From assembly GCA_963790585.1 (NCBI GenBank), contig CAWBOY010000001.1, positions 248,001 to 312,000 of the forward strand: a stretch of DNA of 64,000 nucleotides, in the 5' to 3' direction. Below the pieces are notes generated by a model, which saw nothing but the letters and a program-made list of their open reading frames with translations, was not told the DNA's origin and made no database searches. This document shows positions 34,095 to 43,304 of this stretch, one piece after another. The position numbers and the translations under genes are program-made. Position 1 is the stretch's first letter; the number at the start of each line of letters is the position of its first letter. Source of the stretch: CAWBOY01 sp963790585 (GTDB taxonomy: Bacteria > Planctomycetota > Planctomycetia > Gemmatales > Gemmataceae).

Positions 34095-37000
34095 ATGAGC
34101 CAGTTCTCATATCGACGTTCGTTCACCTTGTTGGCCGTTCTCCTCTCTCTGGGGACTTTCCTCGCTTTCGCTGCTGGTTTCAGTCCCAGTGCGCCGCCCG
34201 AGCGGAAGTTTACGGCTGAGGAGCTTGCTTTCTATGACAAGGAAGTGGAGCCGATTCTCGACAAATACTGCTTCCGCTGTCATGGCAAGGAAAAGGTGAA
34301 GGGCGGCTTTCGGCTCAACACGCGCGAAGGGATTTTCAAGGGTGGCGACACCGGGCCGGCGGTCAAGCTCGACAAGCCGGAAGAGAGTCTGTTGCTTCAG
34401 GCGATCCAGTACAAGGAAGGCCTGGAGATGCCGCCGAACGCCAAGCTGCCGGCCAAGGAGATTGAGACGCTCACGCGCTGGGTCAAAGCCGGCGTGCCGA
34501 TGAAGTCTGGCGGAACTCCGCTGGCAGCCGACAAGCACGAGCCTGAGGGCGGCAAGGTCACTCCCGAGTCGCGCAATTATTGGGCGTATCGCGCTCTGGC
34601 TCGGCCAGCGGTTCCCGAGGTCAAGGACAAGGCGCGCGTCGCCAATCCGATCGATGCATTCCTGCTCGCGCGGCTGGAGCCGAAGGGGCTCACGTTGTCA
34701 GCTCCCGCCGATCGGACGGCTCTGATTCGGCGTGTAACCTATGATCTCATCGGTTTGCCGCCGACGCCGGAAGAGATCGATGCCTTTGTCAAGGATTCGT
34801 CACCCAACGCTTATGAGAAGCTCGTCGATCGCCTGTTGGCGTCGCCGCAATACGGCGAAAAGTGGGGCCGGCATTGGCTCGACCTGGTTCGCTATGCCGA
34901 GACGCATGGTTACGAACGCGATTCCGCCAAACCGTTCGCCTGGCGCTATCGGGATTATGTCATCAATTCCTTCAACAAGGACAAGCCGTATGACGTGTTC
35001 CTCACCGAGCAATTGGCCGGTGATGAATTGGACAAGGTTACGCCGGAAACGCTGACGGCTACCGGTTATTATCGCCTCGGCGTCTGGGATGATGAGCCGG
35101 CGGACCGGGCCCAGCTGCGTTACGACGTTCTTGATGGCATCGTCTCGACGACGAGCCAGGTCTTTCTTGGCATGACCGTCGGCTGCGCTCGTTGCCACGA
35201 TCATAAGAAGGATCCGATTCCGCAGCGCGATTACTACAAGCTGCTGGCGTTCTTCAATGACGTCACCGATATGAACGTCAAGAACACGCGCCGCATGGCA
35301 ACGGACGAAGACCGCGTCGCGTATCAGCGCCAAACCAAGGCGAAGCGCGAGGAGGAAGGGAAACTTTACCAGCAGATCTATCAGCTCGAGCAGCAGTTTG
35401 CTCTCGCGCTGGCTGAGAAAAAGCCGGGCGAAGCACCGCTGCAGGCGGCATCGGATATTGTCGATCTGACTTATCGTTTTTACCGCGACACCTGGGACAA
35501 GCTGCCCGACTTCGACGCGACCAAGGTCGAAACGGAAGGTCGGGTTGCCTCCAACCTCTTTAGCCTGGCTCCGGCGTCGCGCTCGGAAGCGATGGGTCTC
35601 GTCTTCGAGGGCAAACTGAAGGTGCCCGAGCAGGGTGAATACACGTTCAGCGTCGATAGCACGGCGGGTGCCCGGCTGCTGATCGATGGCAAGGTCTTTA
35701 TTGATCAACCGCTCAAAGGCCGCCATAGCGATCAGGCCAAAGCGACCCTCGAAGCGGGACCACGCGCGATCCGCCTGGAGTATTTCAATGCGTATGAACA
35801 ACCGTCTCTGAAGGTAGCGTGGTCGGGCCCGGGCGTACCGCGACGGCTTCTCTCTGAAGGCCCGGCGAGCGGCGAACGCGTCATTTTGGCCGATTCGCGG
35901 ACCAAGCCTCAAATGTGGTCGTACACCACGGTTGCACCGAGCGACGGCTGGAACCAGCCCGCGTTTGACGTCAGCGGCTGGACCAAGGGTCAGGGCGGTT
36001 TCGGCACGCGCGGCACGCCAGGGGCGATCGTCCGCACGCGCTGGGATAGCAAAGACATCTGGATGAGAAAGACATTTGCGGTCGAGGAACTCCCAGAATC
36101 ACTTGCGTTGGACCTGCACCACGACGATGACGTGGAGGTCTTTCTGAATGGCCAGCCGATTTACAAGGCGAGCGGCTTCCTAGTCAAATATGCCCGGCTG
36201 CCGTTGAGGGCCGACGCGCTGAAGGCCGTCAAAAAGGGCGAGAATCTGATCGCGGTGCATTGCCATCAGCAGGCGGGCGGGCAATATGTCGACGTTGGCC
36301 TGGTCGAAACGCGCGACAAAGTTGATCTGACCGACCTGATCAAGCAACACGGCACGGAGATCTTGGGCAAGGAAGCGGCGGACCGTTATGTCGCCCTGAG
36401 CACCCAGCTTGAGGCCAGCCGGAAGGCGGTCGTCGAGGAGCCGGGCTACGAGATCATGTCTGTCGAGGAACGAGGCCGAAAGCCGACGACGATTCTCATC
36501 CGTGGCAATCCGAACTCGCCCGGCGAAAAGGTCGAAGCGGGCTTTCCCGAGGTTCTTGTTTCGACAGCTGTAAAAATTGCAGAGCGTGACGCGAACGCCC
36601 CGTCCGCGGGCAAACGGCTCGCGCTCGCCAAGTGGCTGACGGATCCGAAAAATCCGGTACCGGCCCGCGTGATGGCTAATCGTCTGTGGCAATATCATTT
36701 TGGCCGTGGTCTCGTGCCGAGTTCCAACGACTTCGGCAAGCTCGGCGAAGGGGTGACGCACCCTGAGCTGCTCGACTGGTTGGCCAGCGAATTCATGGCG
36801 GGTGACTGGAAAATCAAGCGGATGCACAAGCTACTCATGATGTCCAACGCCTATCAAATGACCGCGGCCGCGAATGGTAAGGGAATGCAAGTCGATCCGG
36901 CCAACAATCTCTGGTGGCGCTTCAATATGCGTCGACTCTCGGCGGAGGAAGTGCGCGATTCGATCCTGGCCGTGACTGGCAAGCTGAATCTCAAGGCCGG

Positions 37001-37487
37001 CGGGCCGCCGGTCTATCCCTTCATTCCAAGGGAAGTCCTCGCGGGCCAATCGGTTCCTGGTCAGGGATGGGGCCGTTCGACGCCGGACGAAGCGAGCCGA
37101 CGCAGCGTCTATGTGCATGTAAAACGATCGCTTTTGGTGCCAATCCTGGCGACGCACGATCAGGCGGACACCGATTCGAGCTGTGCGGTCCGCTTTACGA
37201 CGACGGTGCCGACGCAGTCTCTGGGAATGCTCAACGGCGAATTTACCAATGAACAGGCCGGCTATCTCGTCGAGCGGATTCAGCGCGAGGTGCCGAACGA
37301 TCTCAATGGCCAAGTTCGCCGCGTGTTGCGTTTGGTCGCCGGCCGCGTGCCGACGGCTGAGGAAATCAAGAAGGATGTGGCCTTTATCAAGGGCCTGCAA
37401 ACGAATGCGAAACTGACCGCGGACGAGGCGCTGAAGCGTTATTGTTTGCTGGCGATTAATTTGAATGAGTTTGTGTATTTGGATTGA
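34095..37487 (+). CDS. PSCyt1-DUF1549-PA14-DUF1553 exported protein
   Basis: 1130 residues. After a signal peptide comes a cytochrome-like PSCyt1 domain with a haem-type motif CFRCH near 58-62. DUF1549 spans about 182-400 (YDLIGLPPTPEEID, WGRHWLDLVRYAET, CARCHDHK, a second CxxCH). A PA14 sugar-binding domain sits at about 478-578 (FSVDSTAGARLLIDGK). A galactose-binding-like part follows (HHDDDVEVFLNGQ), then DUF1553 at about 843-1115 (RLWQYHFGRGLVPSSNDFG, TFVPTQSL-like TVPTQSLGMLNGEF). The family is a planctomycete hallmark of unsolved function, often linked to sulfated-polysaccharide use. It heads a three-gene operon. I chose the ATG at 34095 because the signal peptide starts there. Confidence 0.92.
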   Translation: MSQFSYRRSFTLLAVLLSLGTFLAFAAGFSPSAPPERKFTAEELAFYDKEVEPILDKYCFRCHGKEKVKGGFRLNTREGIFKGGDTGPAVKLDKPEESLLLQAIQYKEGLEMPPNAKLPAKEIETLTRWVKAGVPMKSGGTPLAADKHEPEGGKVTPESRNYWAYRALARPAVPEVKDKARVANPIDAFLLARLEPKGLTLSAPADRTALIRRVTYDLIGLPPTPEEIDAFVKDSSPNAYEKLVDRLLASPQYGEKWGRHWLDLVRYAETHGYERDSAKPFAWRYRDYVINSFNKDKPYDVFLTEQLAGDELDKVTPETLTATGYYRLGVWDDEPADRAQLRYDVLDGIVSTTSQVFLGMTVGCARCHDHKKDPIPQRDYYKLLAFFNDVTDMNVKNTRRMATDEDRVAYQRQTKAKREEEGKLYQQIYQLEQQFALALAEKKPGEAPLQAASDIVDLTYRFYRDTWDKLPDFDATKVETEGRVASNLFSLAPASRSEAMGLVFEGKLKVPEQGEYTFSVDSTAGARLLIDGKVFIDQPLKGRHSDQAKATLEAGPRAIRLEYFNAYEQPSLKVAWSGPGVPRRLLSEGPASGERVILADSRTKPQMWSYTTVAPSDGWNQPAFDVSGWTKGQGGFGTRGTPGAIVRTRWDSKDIWMRKTFAVEELPESLALDLHHDDDVEVFLNGQPIYKASGFLVKYARLPLRADALKAVKKGENLIAVHCHQQAGGQYVDVGLVETRDKVDLTDLIKQHGTEILGKEAADRYVALSTQLEASRKAVVEEPGYEIMSVEERGRKPTTILIRGNPNSPGEKVEAGFPEVLVSTAVKIAERDANAPSAGKRLALAKWLTDPKNPVPARVMANRLWQYHFGRGLVPSSNDFGKLGEGVTHPELLDWLASEFMAGDWKIKRMHKLLMMSNAYQMTAAANGKGMQVDPANNLWWRFNMRRLSAEEVRDSILAVTGKLNLKAGGPPVYPFIPREVLAGQSVPGQGWGRSTPDEASRRSVYVHVKRSLLVPILATHDQADTDSSCAVRFTTTVPTQSLGMLNGEFTNEQAGYLVERIQREVPNDLNGQVRRVLRLVAGRVPTAEEIKKDVAFIKGLQTNAKLTADEALKRYCLLAINLNEFVYLD

Positions 37488-37536
37488 TGGTAATCAGTGC
37501 GGGTGAGTAGATTCTCTTTAGTATCGAGGCGACGCT

Positions 37537-38988
37537 ATGAAGAAACAATTCTGCGGCCGGACTCGTCGCGAATTTGTCTGGGAAGCCGGCGCCGGTTTCG
37601 GTGCGGTGGCTCTCTCCGGGCTTCTCGGCGATCGTTTCTTCGCGAGCCAGGCCTCGGCGGCGGATGAACTCTCGAAGTTCGCCAACCCGCTGGCACCGAA
37701 AAAGCCGATGATGCCGGCCAAGGCGAAATCGGTCATCTTCCTCTTCATGTATGGCGGGCCGAGCCACGTCGATACGTTCGACTACAAGCCGAAGCTCTAT
37801 CCGCTCGACGGCAAGACGATCGAGGTCAAGACCTTCGGTCGCGGCGGCCATAAGAATCAGGGTCGCGTCGTCGGGCCGAAATGGAAGTTCAAACAATACG
37901 GCCAGAGCGGCAAGTGGATCTCCGATCTGTTCCCGAATCTTGCCACCTGCGCGGATGACATGGCGTTCATTCATTCGATGTATGCCGATTCGCCGATCCA
38001 CGGTTCGGCGATGCTCATGATGAACTCGGGTCGCATCATCAGCGGCCACCCGGCGCTTGGCTCGTGGGTCAATTATGGCCTCGGCAGCGAAAACGAAAAC
38101 TTCCCCGGCTTCGTCGTCATGCTCGACAAGACCGGCGGCCCGATCAGCGGCGCCAAGAATTGGTCGAGCGGCTACATGCCGGCCGCGTATCAAGGGACTG
38201 TGATCCGCGCCTCGGGTACGCCGATCCATAACCTCGAAGTCCCCGCTGGCACGACCCGCGAGGCCCAACGCGAGATGCTCGATCATCTGCGTGCCAAGAA
38301 CGAAGAGCATCTCGTATCGCGCAGCGACAATAGCGAGCTGTCCGCGCGCATCGCGAGCTACGAGTTGGCGTTCAAGATGCAGCAACATGCGCCCGAAGCC
38401 GTCGATTTCTCGAAAGAGACGGCAAAGACTCTGGAAACCTATGGCATCGATCAGCCGAAGACCTCCGACTTCGGGCGTAAATGCCTCCTGGCACGGCGGC
38501 TCGTCGAGCGCGGCGTTCGCTTCATTCAGGTTTATTCCGGCGGCGCTCATAACGACGATAACTGGGATGCCCACAGCGACATGGTTAGCAACCACACCAA
38601 ACATGCGGGCAACACCGACAAGCCGATCGCCGGCCTCCTGAAGGACCTCAAGCAACGCGGCTTGCTCGATTCCACGCTCGTCGTCTGGGGCGGCGAGTTC
38701 GGTCGGCAGCCGACCGCGGAATATGCTACCGGCACGGGACGCGACCACAACGCCTATGGCTTCACCATGTGGATGGCGGGCGGCGGCATCAAAGCCGGCA
38801 CAAGCGTCGGCGAAACCGATGAACTCGGCGGCGCCGCGGTGGCTGATCGCTTCCACGTCAAGAATCTCCATGCCACCATCTTGCATCAGATGGGGCTCGA
38901 TCCGAATAAGCTGGCGTATTTCTACAACGGCCTCGATCAGAAACTGGTCGGCGTCGAGGGCGCGGATCCGATCAAACAATTGATTTAA
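37537..38988 (+). CDS. DUF1501 protein with Tat signal (alkaline-phosphatase-like fold)
   Basis: 483 residues. The Tat signal has twin Arg (RTRREFVWEAGAGFGAVAL). The body has FLFMYGGPSHVDTFDYKP, SPIHGSAMLMMNSGR, HPALGSWVNYGLG, RGVRFIQVYSGG, WDAHSD, VVWGGEFGRQPTAE and GRDHNAYGFTMWMAGGGIKAG, the metal-site blocks of the sulfatase-like DUF1501 family. GAGG lies just before the ATG, 49 bp after the upstream gene. DUF1501 genes nearly always follow PSCyt1-DUF1549-DUF1553 genes in planctomycetes, implying joint action outside the cytoplasm. The reaction is unknown. Confidence 0.94.
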   Translation: MKKQFCGRTRREFVWEAGAGFGAVALSGLLGDRFFASQASAADELSKFANPLAPKKPMMPAKAKSVIFLFMYGGPSHVDTFDYKPKLYPLDGKTIEVKTFGRGGHKNQGRVVGPKWKFKQYGQSGKWISDLFPNLATCADDMAFIHSMYADSPIHGSAMLMMNSGRIISGHPALGSWVNYGLGSENENFPGFVVMLDKTGGPISGAKNWSSGYMPAAYQGTVIRASGTPIHNLEVPAGTTREAQREMLDHLRAKNEEHLVSRSDNSELSARIASYELAFKMQQHAPEAVDFSKETAKTLETYGIDQPKTSDFGRKCLLARRLVERGVRFIQVYSGGAHNDDNWDAHSDMVSNHTKHAGNTDKPIAGLLKDLKQRGLLDSTLVVWGGEFGRQPTAEYATGTGRDHNAYGFTMWMAGGGIKAGTSVGETDELGGAAVADRFHVKNLHATILHQMGLDPNKLAYFYNGLDQKLVGVEGADPIKQLI

Positions 38989-39032
38989 TTTTGTGGGCGT
39001 CCGACGAACGATACCAACAGGAACCACCGCCG

Positions 39033-39962
39033 ATGTTGCACCTCTCTCTGCTGCTAATGCTCGCTGCGCCTTCGGCGAATGCCGACGATGCAATCAAACA
39101 CAGCGTTCTCATCGCGGCGAAAGGGCGCGTGGCCATCGTCAACGAAAAAGGCGAAATCGAATGGGAAACGCCGACGCGCTTCGATGGGCATGACTTGGCG
39201 ATGTTGCCCGATGGCAACATCCTGATGTCGGTCGGCCCGGCGACGATCATCGAGATGAACCGCGATAAGAAAATTGTTTGGAAATACGAAGCCAAGCCGA
39301 AGAAGGATTACAAAGGCAACGTCGAAGTCCACGCCTTTCAACGGCTCGAAGACGGCACCACGATGGTCGCCGAGACCGGCAATAAACGGATCGTCGAAGT
39401 GGACAAATCCGGCAAGATCGTCCGCGAAGTGCCTTTGACGATCGGCAAGCCCGAGCCCCACCGCGACACGCGCATGGTGCGCAAGTTGGACAACGGCCAT
39501 TATCTCGTCTGCCAGGAAGGCGACGGCAAAGTCTGCGAATACGACGCCAAGGGCAAGGTCGTCTGGTCCTACACCCTCGACCTCGACGGCCGACCGCGCA
39601 CCGGCGGCCATGACGGCCACGGCAACGAGGTCTACGGCGCCATCCGCCTAAAAAACGGCAACACCCTCATCGCCACCGGCAACGGCAACCGCGTGATCGA
39701 AGTCAATGCAATAGGCGAAGTCGTCTGGAGCATCAAACAAGACGAACTACCAGGCATCAAACTCTATTGGGTGACCACGCTCCAACTTCTTCCCAATGGC
39801 AATTTGATCGTAGGCAACTGTCACGCGGGCCAGGACAACCCCCAGCTATTTGAAGTAACCCGCGATAAGAAAGTGGTTTGGATGTTCAAGGATTTCAAGA
39901 CCGCTGGAAATGATATGGCGGTGGCGCAGGTGTTGGGCGTCAAGGGGAAAGTGATACGGTGA
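39033..39962 (+). CDS. Exported beta-propeller (PQQ-like / arylsulfotransferase-like) protein
   Basis: 309 residues with a signal peptide (LHLSLLLMLAAPSANA). The blades repeat as G-x-I-x-W-E/K-Y ... L-x-D-G-N-x-L: KGEIEWETPTRFDGHDLAML, DKKIVWKYE, KGKVVWSYTLDLDG, IGEVVWSIKQDEL and DKKVVWMFKDF. This is a six- to seven-bladed propeller as in PQQ-like and aryl-sulfotransferase proteins, without the latter's catalytic His segment that I could identify. AGGA is upstream. It lies 44 bp after the DUF1501 gene in the same direction and probably completes that operon. Confidence 0.85.
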   Translation: MLHLSLLLMLAAPSANADDAIKHSVLIAAKGRVAIVNEKGEIEWETPTRFDGHDLAMLPDGNILMSVGPATIIEMNRDKKIVWKYEAKPKKDYKGNVEVHAFQRLEDGTTMVAETGNKRIVEVDKSGKIVREVPLTIGKPEPHRDTRMVRKLDNGHYLVCQEGDGKVCEYDAKGKVVWSYTLDLDGRPRTGGHDGHGNEVYGAIRLKNGNTLIATGNGNRVIEVNAIGEVVWSIKQDELPGIKLYWVTTLQLLPNGNLIVGNCHAGQDNPQLFEVTRDKKVVWMFKDFKTAGNDMAVAQVLGVKGKVIR

Positions 39963-39973
39963 TGTGGGGGAAA

Positions 39974-40020
39974 TACCGAGCCTGAAGCGTGAGCGAAGGG
40001 TATTTACGACCAAATTTGGC
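39974..40020. repeat. Half copy of palindrome family B
   Basis: TACCGAGCCTGAAGCGTGAG and the following AT-rich segment match the left arm and centre of 12791-12874, but the right arm is missing. It sits 12 bases past the propeller stop. Confidence 0.75.
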
Positions 40021-40021
40021 T

Positions 40022-40549
40022 TCATTTCACAGCCTCCAAGTCGAGTCCCCGGTCGAGCCTGAGTTCCCTCTCGCTCGCATCGGGGAAAACCATCTTCACT
40101 ACCAGTTTGGCTCCCAAGGCTTCGGCGAACTCTTGCAGGGTGGAGACGTGGAAATCGGCCCTCGCCTCCGTGCGAGAGATGGACGCTTGTTTCTTCCCGA
40201 GCCGCCGACCGACCTCTTCCTGAGATAGGCCGAGTTCCTCGCGCAAGTCCTTCAGCCTGACGGCCGGCGGGCGCGTGGTCGCGAGGCGGTAGGTGAGGAG
40301 CTGAACGATTCTCGGAAGCGCCCCGTCCAGATTCTCGAAGACCTCGTCCGCCCCTTCGCCGTAGCCGTGCGAGTCGTCCGAGACGATGCCAAAGCCTTTG
40401 TCCGTCTGCCAGGCGACCGCAAGGTGGTAATCGGGCAAGAACACGTTCAGCGACCATACGCCGTCTTTGACGAGAGGCTCATCGAGTGTGATCCTGGCGC
40501 TCGAATACGCGTTCAAGAGGAACCGCTGCATTTTCTGGATCTGGTTCAT
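40022..40549 (-). CDS. XRE-type HTH protein with an uncharacterised N-terminal domain
   Basis: 175 residues. The C-terminal 75 residues are a Cro/C1-type helix-turn-helix (RLKDLREELGLSQEEVGRRL then KKQASISRTEAR). The first 95 residues (WSLNVFLPDYHLAVAWQTDK, FENLDGALPRIVQLLTYR) form another domain I do not recognise. The ATG overlaps the stop of the upstream gene as ATGA, so the two are translationally coupled. The order, small acidic-basic protein then HTH protein, resembles a toxin-antitoxin or HigBA-type arrangement, but neither domain proves it. Confidence 0.8.
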   Translation of the reverse strand: MNQIQKMQRFLLNAYSSARITLDEPLVKDGVWSLNVFLPDYHLAVAWQTDKGFGIVSDDSHGYGEGADEVFENLDGALPRIVQLLTYRLATTRPPAVRLKDLREELGLSQEEVGRRLGKKQASISRTEARADFHVSTLQEFAEALGAKLVVKMVFPDASERELRLDRGLDLEAVK

Positions 40550-40896
40550 TCCCACACTCCTTTTCCGTTGCCGCCCGCCTTCGAGAACTGGACCGCGCCG
40601 GTGGCGATGATTCGCACCTCGATGGCACCGTTGCTCGCGATGAAAGTGTCATGCTTAAAGCTGCCGTATCGCAACACTTCGGGGAAACCGGACACCGCAT
40701 AGACCCGATCCTGCTGGGGCGGATAGAGCCTGCCATCCGTAAGCCAACTCGCCGGGTTGTTCAGCACGCCGCTATGCTCATCTTCGATTGCATTCAGCGT
40801 GGAGCAAAGGAGGGCGTAAGCCTCTTCACGTGTTTGAGCCGGAGGTGCCGCTTGCAGTCGTTCATAGAAAAGTTCGAGGCGAGCGTACTTGTCCAT
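40546..40896 (-). CDS. Small protein coupled to the HTH gene, unknown function
   Basis: 116 residues. A helical N-terminus (LELFYERLQAAPPAQTREEA) is followed by a beta-rich C-terminus: LYPPQQDRVYAVSGFPEVLR, YGSFKHDTFIASNGAIEVRI and GAVQFSKAGGNGKGVWE. Conserved-looking His/Phe/Gly residues in KHDTFIASNGAI suggest a compact domain such as those of small toxins or immunity proteins, though I cannot name the family. GGAG lies nine bases before the ATG. The stop overlaps the HTH gene start. Confidence 0.75.
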   Translation of the reverse strand: MDKYARLELFYERLQAAPPAQTREEAYALLCSTLNAIEDEHSGVLNNPASWLTDGRLYPPQQDRVYAVSGFPEVLRYGSFKHDTFIASNGAIEVRIIATGAVQFSKAGGNGKGVWE

Positions 40897-41103
40897 GAGA
40901 GGCTCCGTAGTCTCATGCAGCGATCATAGCCCCTAGGGTATATGCAGTCAAGTGTATGATCGGGGGGGTAAACGAGTACGCAAGTCTACAGTCGATCGAC
41001 CCGAGGATCCCAAAGTGCGGAAAAGTGTGATAAGGATTTCAAAACGCAACCCTGGCAAAGTAGAATTAAATGCGGTTGCTGGAGCCGTCTGAAGGAGAGA
41101 ACA

Positions 41104-41318
41104 ATGGGTGAGTTGACCTTGGAGAATCCTTGGCTAAGAGAGTAGAGGCCCTGGAGCACGCGATTGCCACGAAGGGAGCCGACCGGTCTCGCAAGGATTG
41201 GCGCAAAGTCGTGGGCATGTTCCGCGATAGCGAGTTCATGCGTCAGGTCGACGAAGAATGCCTTCGCATGCGTGCTGTTGAACGTGAGGCGGCACAACGC
41301 GGGGAGTTGGCCGAATGA
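41104..41318 (+). pseudogene. VapB-type antitoxin, frameshifted
   Basis: GAAGGAGAG precedes ATG at 41104, giving MGELTLENP and then a stop at codon 14. One base over, LAKRVEALEHAIATKGADRS continues to RMRAVEREAAQRGELAE and ends at 41318 overlapping the next start. One missing base near 41128 would join them into a 70-residue antitoxin-like protein. Confidence 0.6.
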
Positions 41319-41742
41319 TACTCCTCGACGCGGATCATACTACTTTCTTGAAATAACCGGATAGTGAACGTGGCCGTCGCTTGATTAGAAGAATGAATGT
41401 GGTTTCGGAATCCGAAGTCATCGGAGTTGCGATCGTCACCCTCGAGGAGCGGATGCGTGGCTGGTTGGCCGTGATAGCCAAGGAAAAGACAGCGCTCAGG
41501 CAGGTCGTCGGTTATCGAGAGCTGACGTTGCTATTCGAGTTTACCAGGAGTTTGAAATCGTGCCGTTCGATGAGGCAGCGGCCTTGCAATTTGATGATCT
41601 GCGACGGCAGAAGCTTCGCGCAGGCACAAGGGATCTAAAAATTGCGGCAACGACTTTGGTCCACAATGCACTTCTCTTGTCCGCCAATCGGTCCGATTTT
41701 GAACGTGTACCCGGGTTGAGAGTTGAGAATTGGTTGGATTGA
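41315..41742 (+). pseudogene. VapC-type PIN-domain toxin, nonsense codon and frameshift
   Basis: The ATG at 41315 (ATGA overlap with the antitoxin) gives MILLDADHTTFLK, the PIN first acidic motif, then TAA where Tyr is expected. The same frame resumes PDSERGRRLIRRMN...VTLEERMRGW with the second acidic residue. Near 41540 the frame shifts by one base to VYQEFEIVPFDEAAALQFDD and ends with the PIN C-terminal part DLKIAATTLVHNALLLSANR and RVPGLRVENWLD. All PIN parts are recognisable, so the lesions are recent or are sequence errors. Confidence 0.8.
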
Positions 41743-41928
41743 TGAGGGGCTGAAGGAATCAGTAAAGGCGTGAATGCAGAAAAGGTCGCCGCGACGAATG
41801 CCCTTAGGTGAAGGGGGAAAGTTTTGAAGTGAAAAGTGGCACGTTTCGCAGTAATGAGATCCGTCCCCCTTTAGAGACTTGCCTCTTGGAAGGCTGAGCT
41901 GAAAGAAGAAGTTATTTACGGCCTGCGG

Positions 41929-42930
41929 CTAAATAGCAGATCGTGCGCCTTCCAACGTTGCTCGCCGAGAGCGGCGCCAAAGATATCCGCCGATGCCGGC
42001 GCTTGCAAGGAGACCGGCGAGAACGAAGCTAGAGGGCTCAGGCACTGACGCTGGCGGAGAGAATTCGACGACTCGACGCCCATAGCCATCGACCACAAAG
42101 ACATTATCCTGGGAATCCACAGCTATGTCGTCTGGCCCATTCAGTTGTGACGCGCCTCCGATTATGCCAGATCCGAATGATTGCAAGAAGTTGAAGTTGC
42201 TGTCGAATTCCACAACGCGATTGTTATAGAAGTCGCCGACAAAGAAGTCCCCCTTGCTATCGAAAGCTATGCCTTCTGGCAAATTAAACGGAATTGAATT
42301 TCCGGTACCTGTGCCATCGAATGTTTTCGTCAACGCTCCGGCGCTATTGAAAACGTATAAATATTGCGCATTATTATATGCCTCCACAAATACATTGCCA
42401 TTCTTGTCGACCGCAGCGTATTGTGGCGTTAAGCCTCGGCCGTTTGCGACTTGGCCCGTGTAATTACCGTTGTTGTCATAGATGGCAACTCGCTGATTGC
42501 CGCTATCCGCCACGTAGGAATAGCCTCTAGAATCAATAACTATTCCAGAAGTGTTGCTTACGATAGTTCCGGCGCTGCCAGATCTTCCAAAACTCGAGAT
42601 GTACGCGCCTGAGGAAGCGTTGTAGATGTCGACACCGCCGCTCGCGTAATTGCTGGCGTAAAGTTGATTGTTATAAACTGCCAGGCCGGTGTGTGTGCCC
42701 CCGCTTTCCAAGAGCGTCGCCGAGGCGTAAGAACTGCTACTCGAATATGTGTAGATATTATTATAGGGAGTGTAGTTTGAAATATATATATTATTGCTCG
42801 AATCAAATGCTATACCCCACGGGTCACTAATTCCCGATGCAAACTGCCCGCTATACGCGTACTGTCCGCGCCCTTGATTGACCATCAAAAGGAGCCAAGC
42901 GAGCGCAAGCAACGATGCGGTGCGAGTCAT
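41929..42930 (-). CDS. PEP-CTERM protein with NHL-type propeller
   Basis: 333 residues. The signal peptide (TRTASLLALAWLLLMVNQGR) starts at the ATG at 42930, which follows AGAGGA; upstream codons to 42990 are rejected. Five to six NHL-like blades follow: SDPWGIAFDSSNNIYISNY, NTSGIVIDSRGYSYVADSGN, PEGIAFDSKGDFFVGDFYNN and NGPDDIAVDSQDNVFVVDGY. The C-terminus is a PEP-CTERM sorting tag: VPEPSSFVLAGLLASAG, one membrane helix, then WRRSRR. The protein is expected to be processed by an exosortase and linked to the envelope or matrix. No exosortase gene is in the window. Confidence 0.92.
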   Translation of the reverse strand: MTRTASLLALAWLLLMVNQGRGQYAYSGQFASGISDPWGIAFDSSNNIYISNYTPYNNIYTYSSSSSYASATLLESGGTHTGLAVYNNQLYASNYASGGVDIYNASSGAYISSFGRSGSAGTIVSNTSGIVIDSRGYSYVADSGNQRVAIYDNNGNYTGQVANGRGLTPQYAAVDKNGNVFVEAYNNAQYLYVFNSAGALTKTFDGTGTGNSIPFNLPEGIAFDSKGDFFVGDFYNNRVVEFDSNFNFLQSFGSGIIGGASQLNGPDDIAVDSQDNVFVVDGYGRRVVEFSPPASVPEPSSFVLAGLLASAGIGGYLWRRSRRATLEGARSAI

Positions 42931-43304
42931 GAGACAGATCCTCTTGGGATGCCGTAAATCTAGAAATTTGGACCGTTTCGATTCCCCCATGCACGTAAGT
43001 ACGCAATACCGTCAAAATTCTCGGCTAAGAAGGCCAGTGAATTGAAGGGGGCGTCGGCTTCAAGATCCCTAATTTCGCACAATCACGTTCAAGCTTGCCA
43101 GATGTCACCGTAGGGAGCTGTCCAAATGTATAGGAGACGTGTTTTGTAGCCGAGAGAAGTGATTCTGCATCGTCTTACAGTTAAATGGGCGACTGATGCG
43201 AGTTTCAGACGCCTCCTATTTGCGCAAGCGCTTAGCTGATGGACTCTTCCCAACTTCCATGGCGGAAGATGCTTGTCAGGCGGCTTTTGATTTGAGACTA
43301 TATC
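42931..43304. other. Intergenic gap upstream of the ECF sigma gene
   Basis: 374 bp between divergent genes. ATAGGAGACGT at about 43131 and ACGCCTCCTAT at about 43212 form an imperfect inverted pair that could be a regulator site, but support is weak. No gene seen. Confidence 0.35.
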
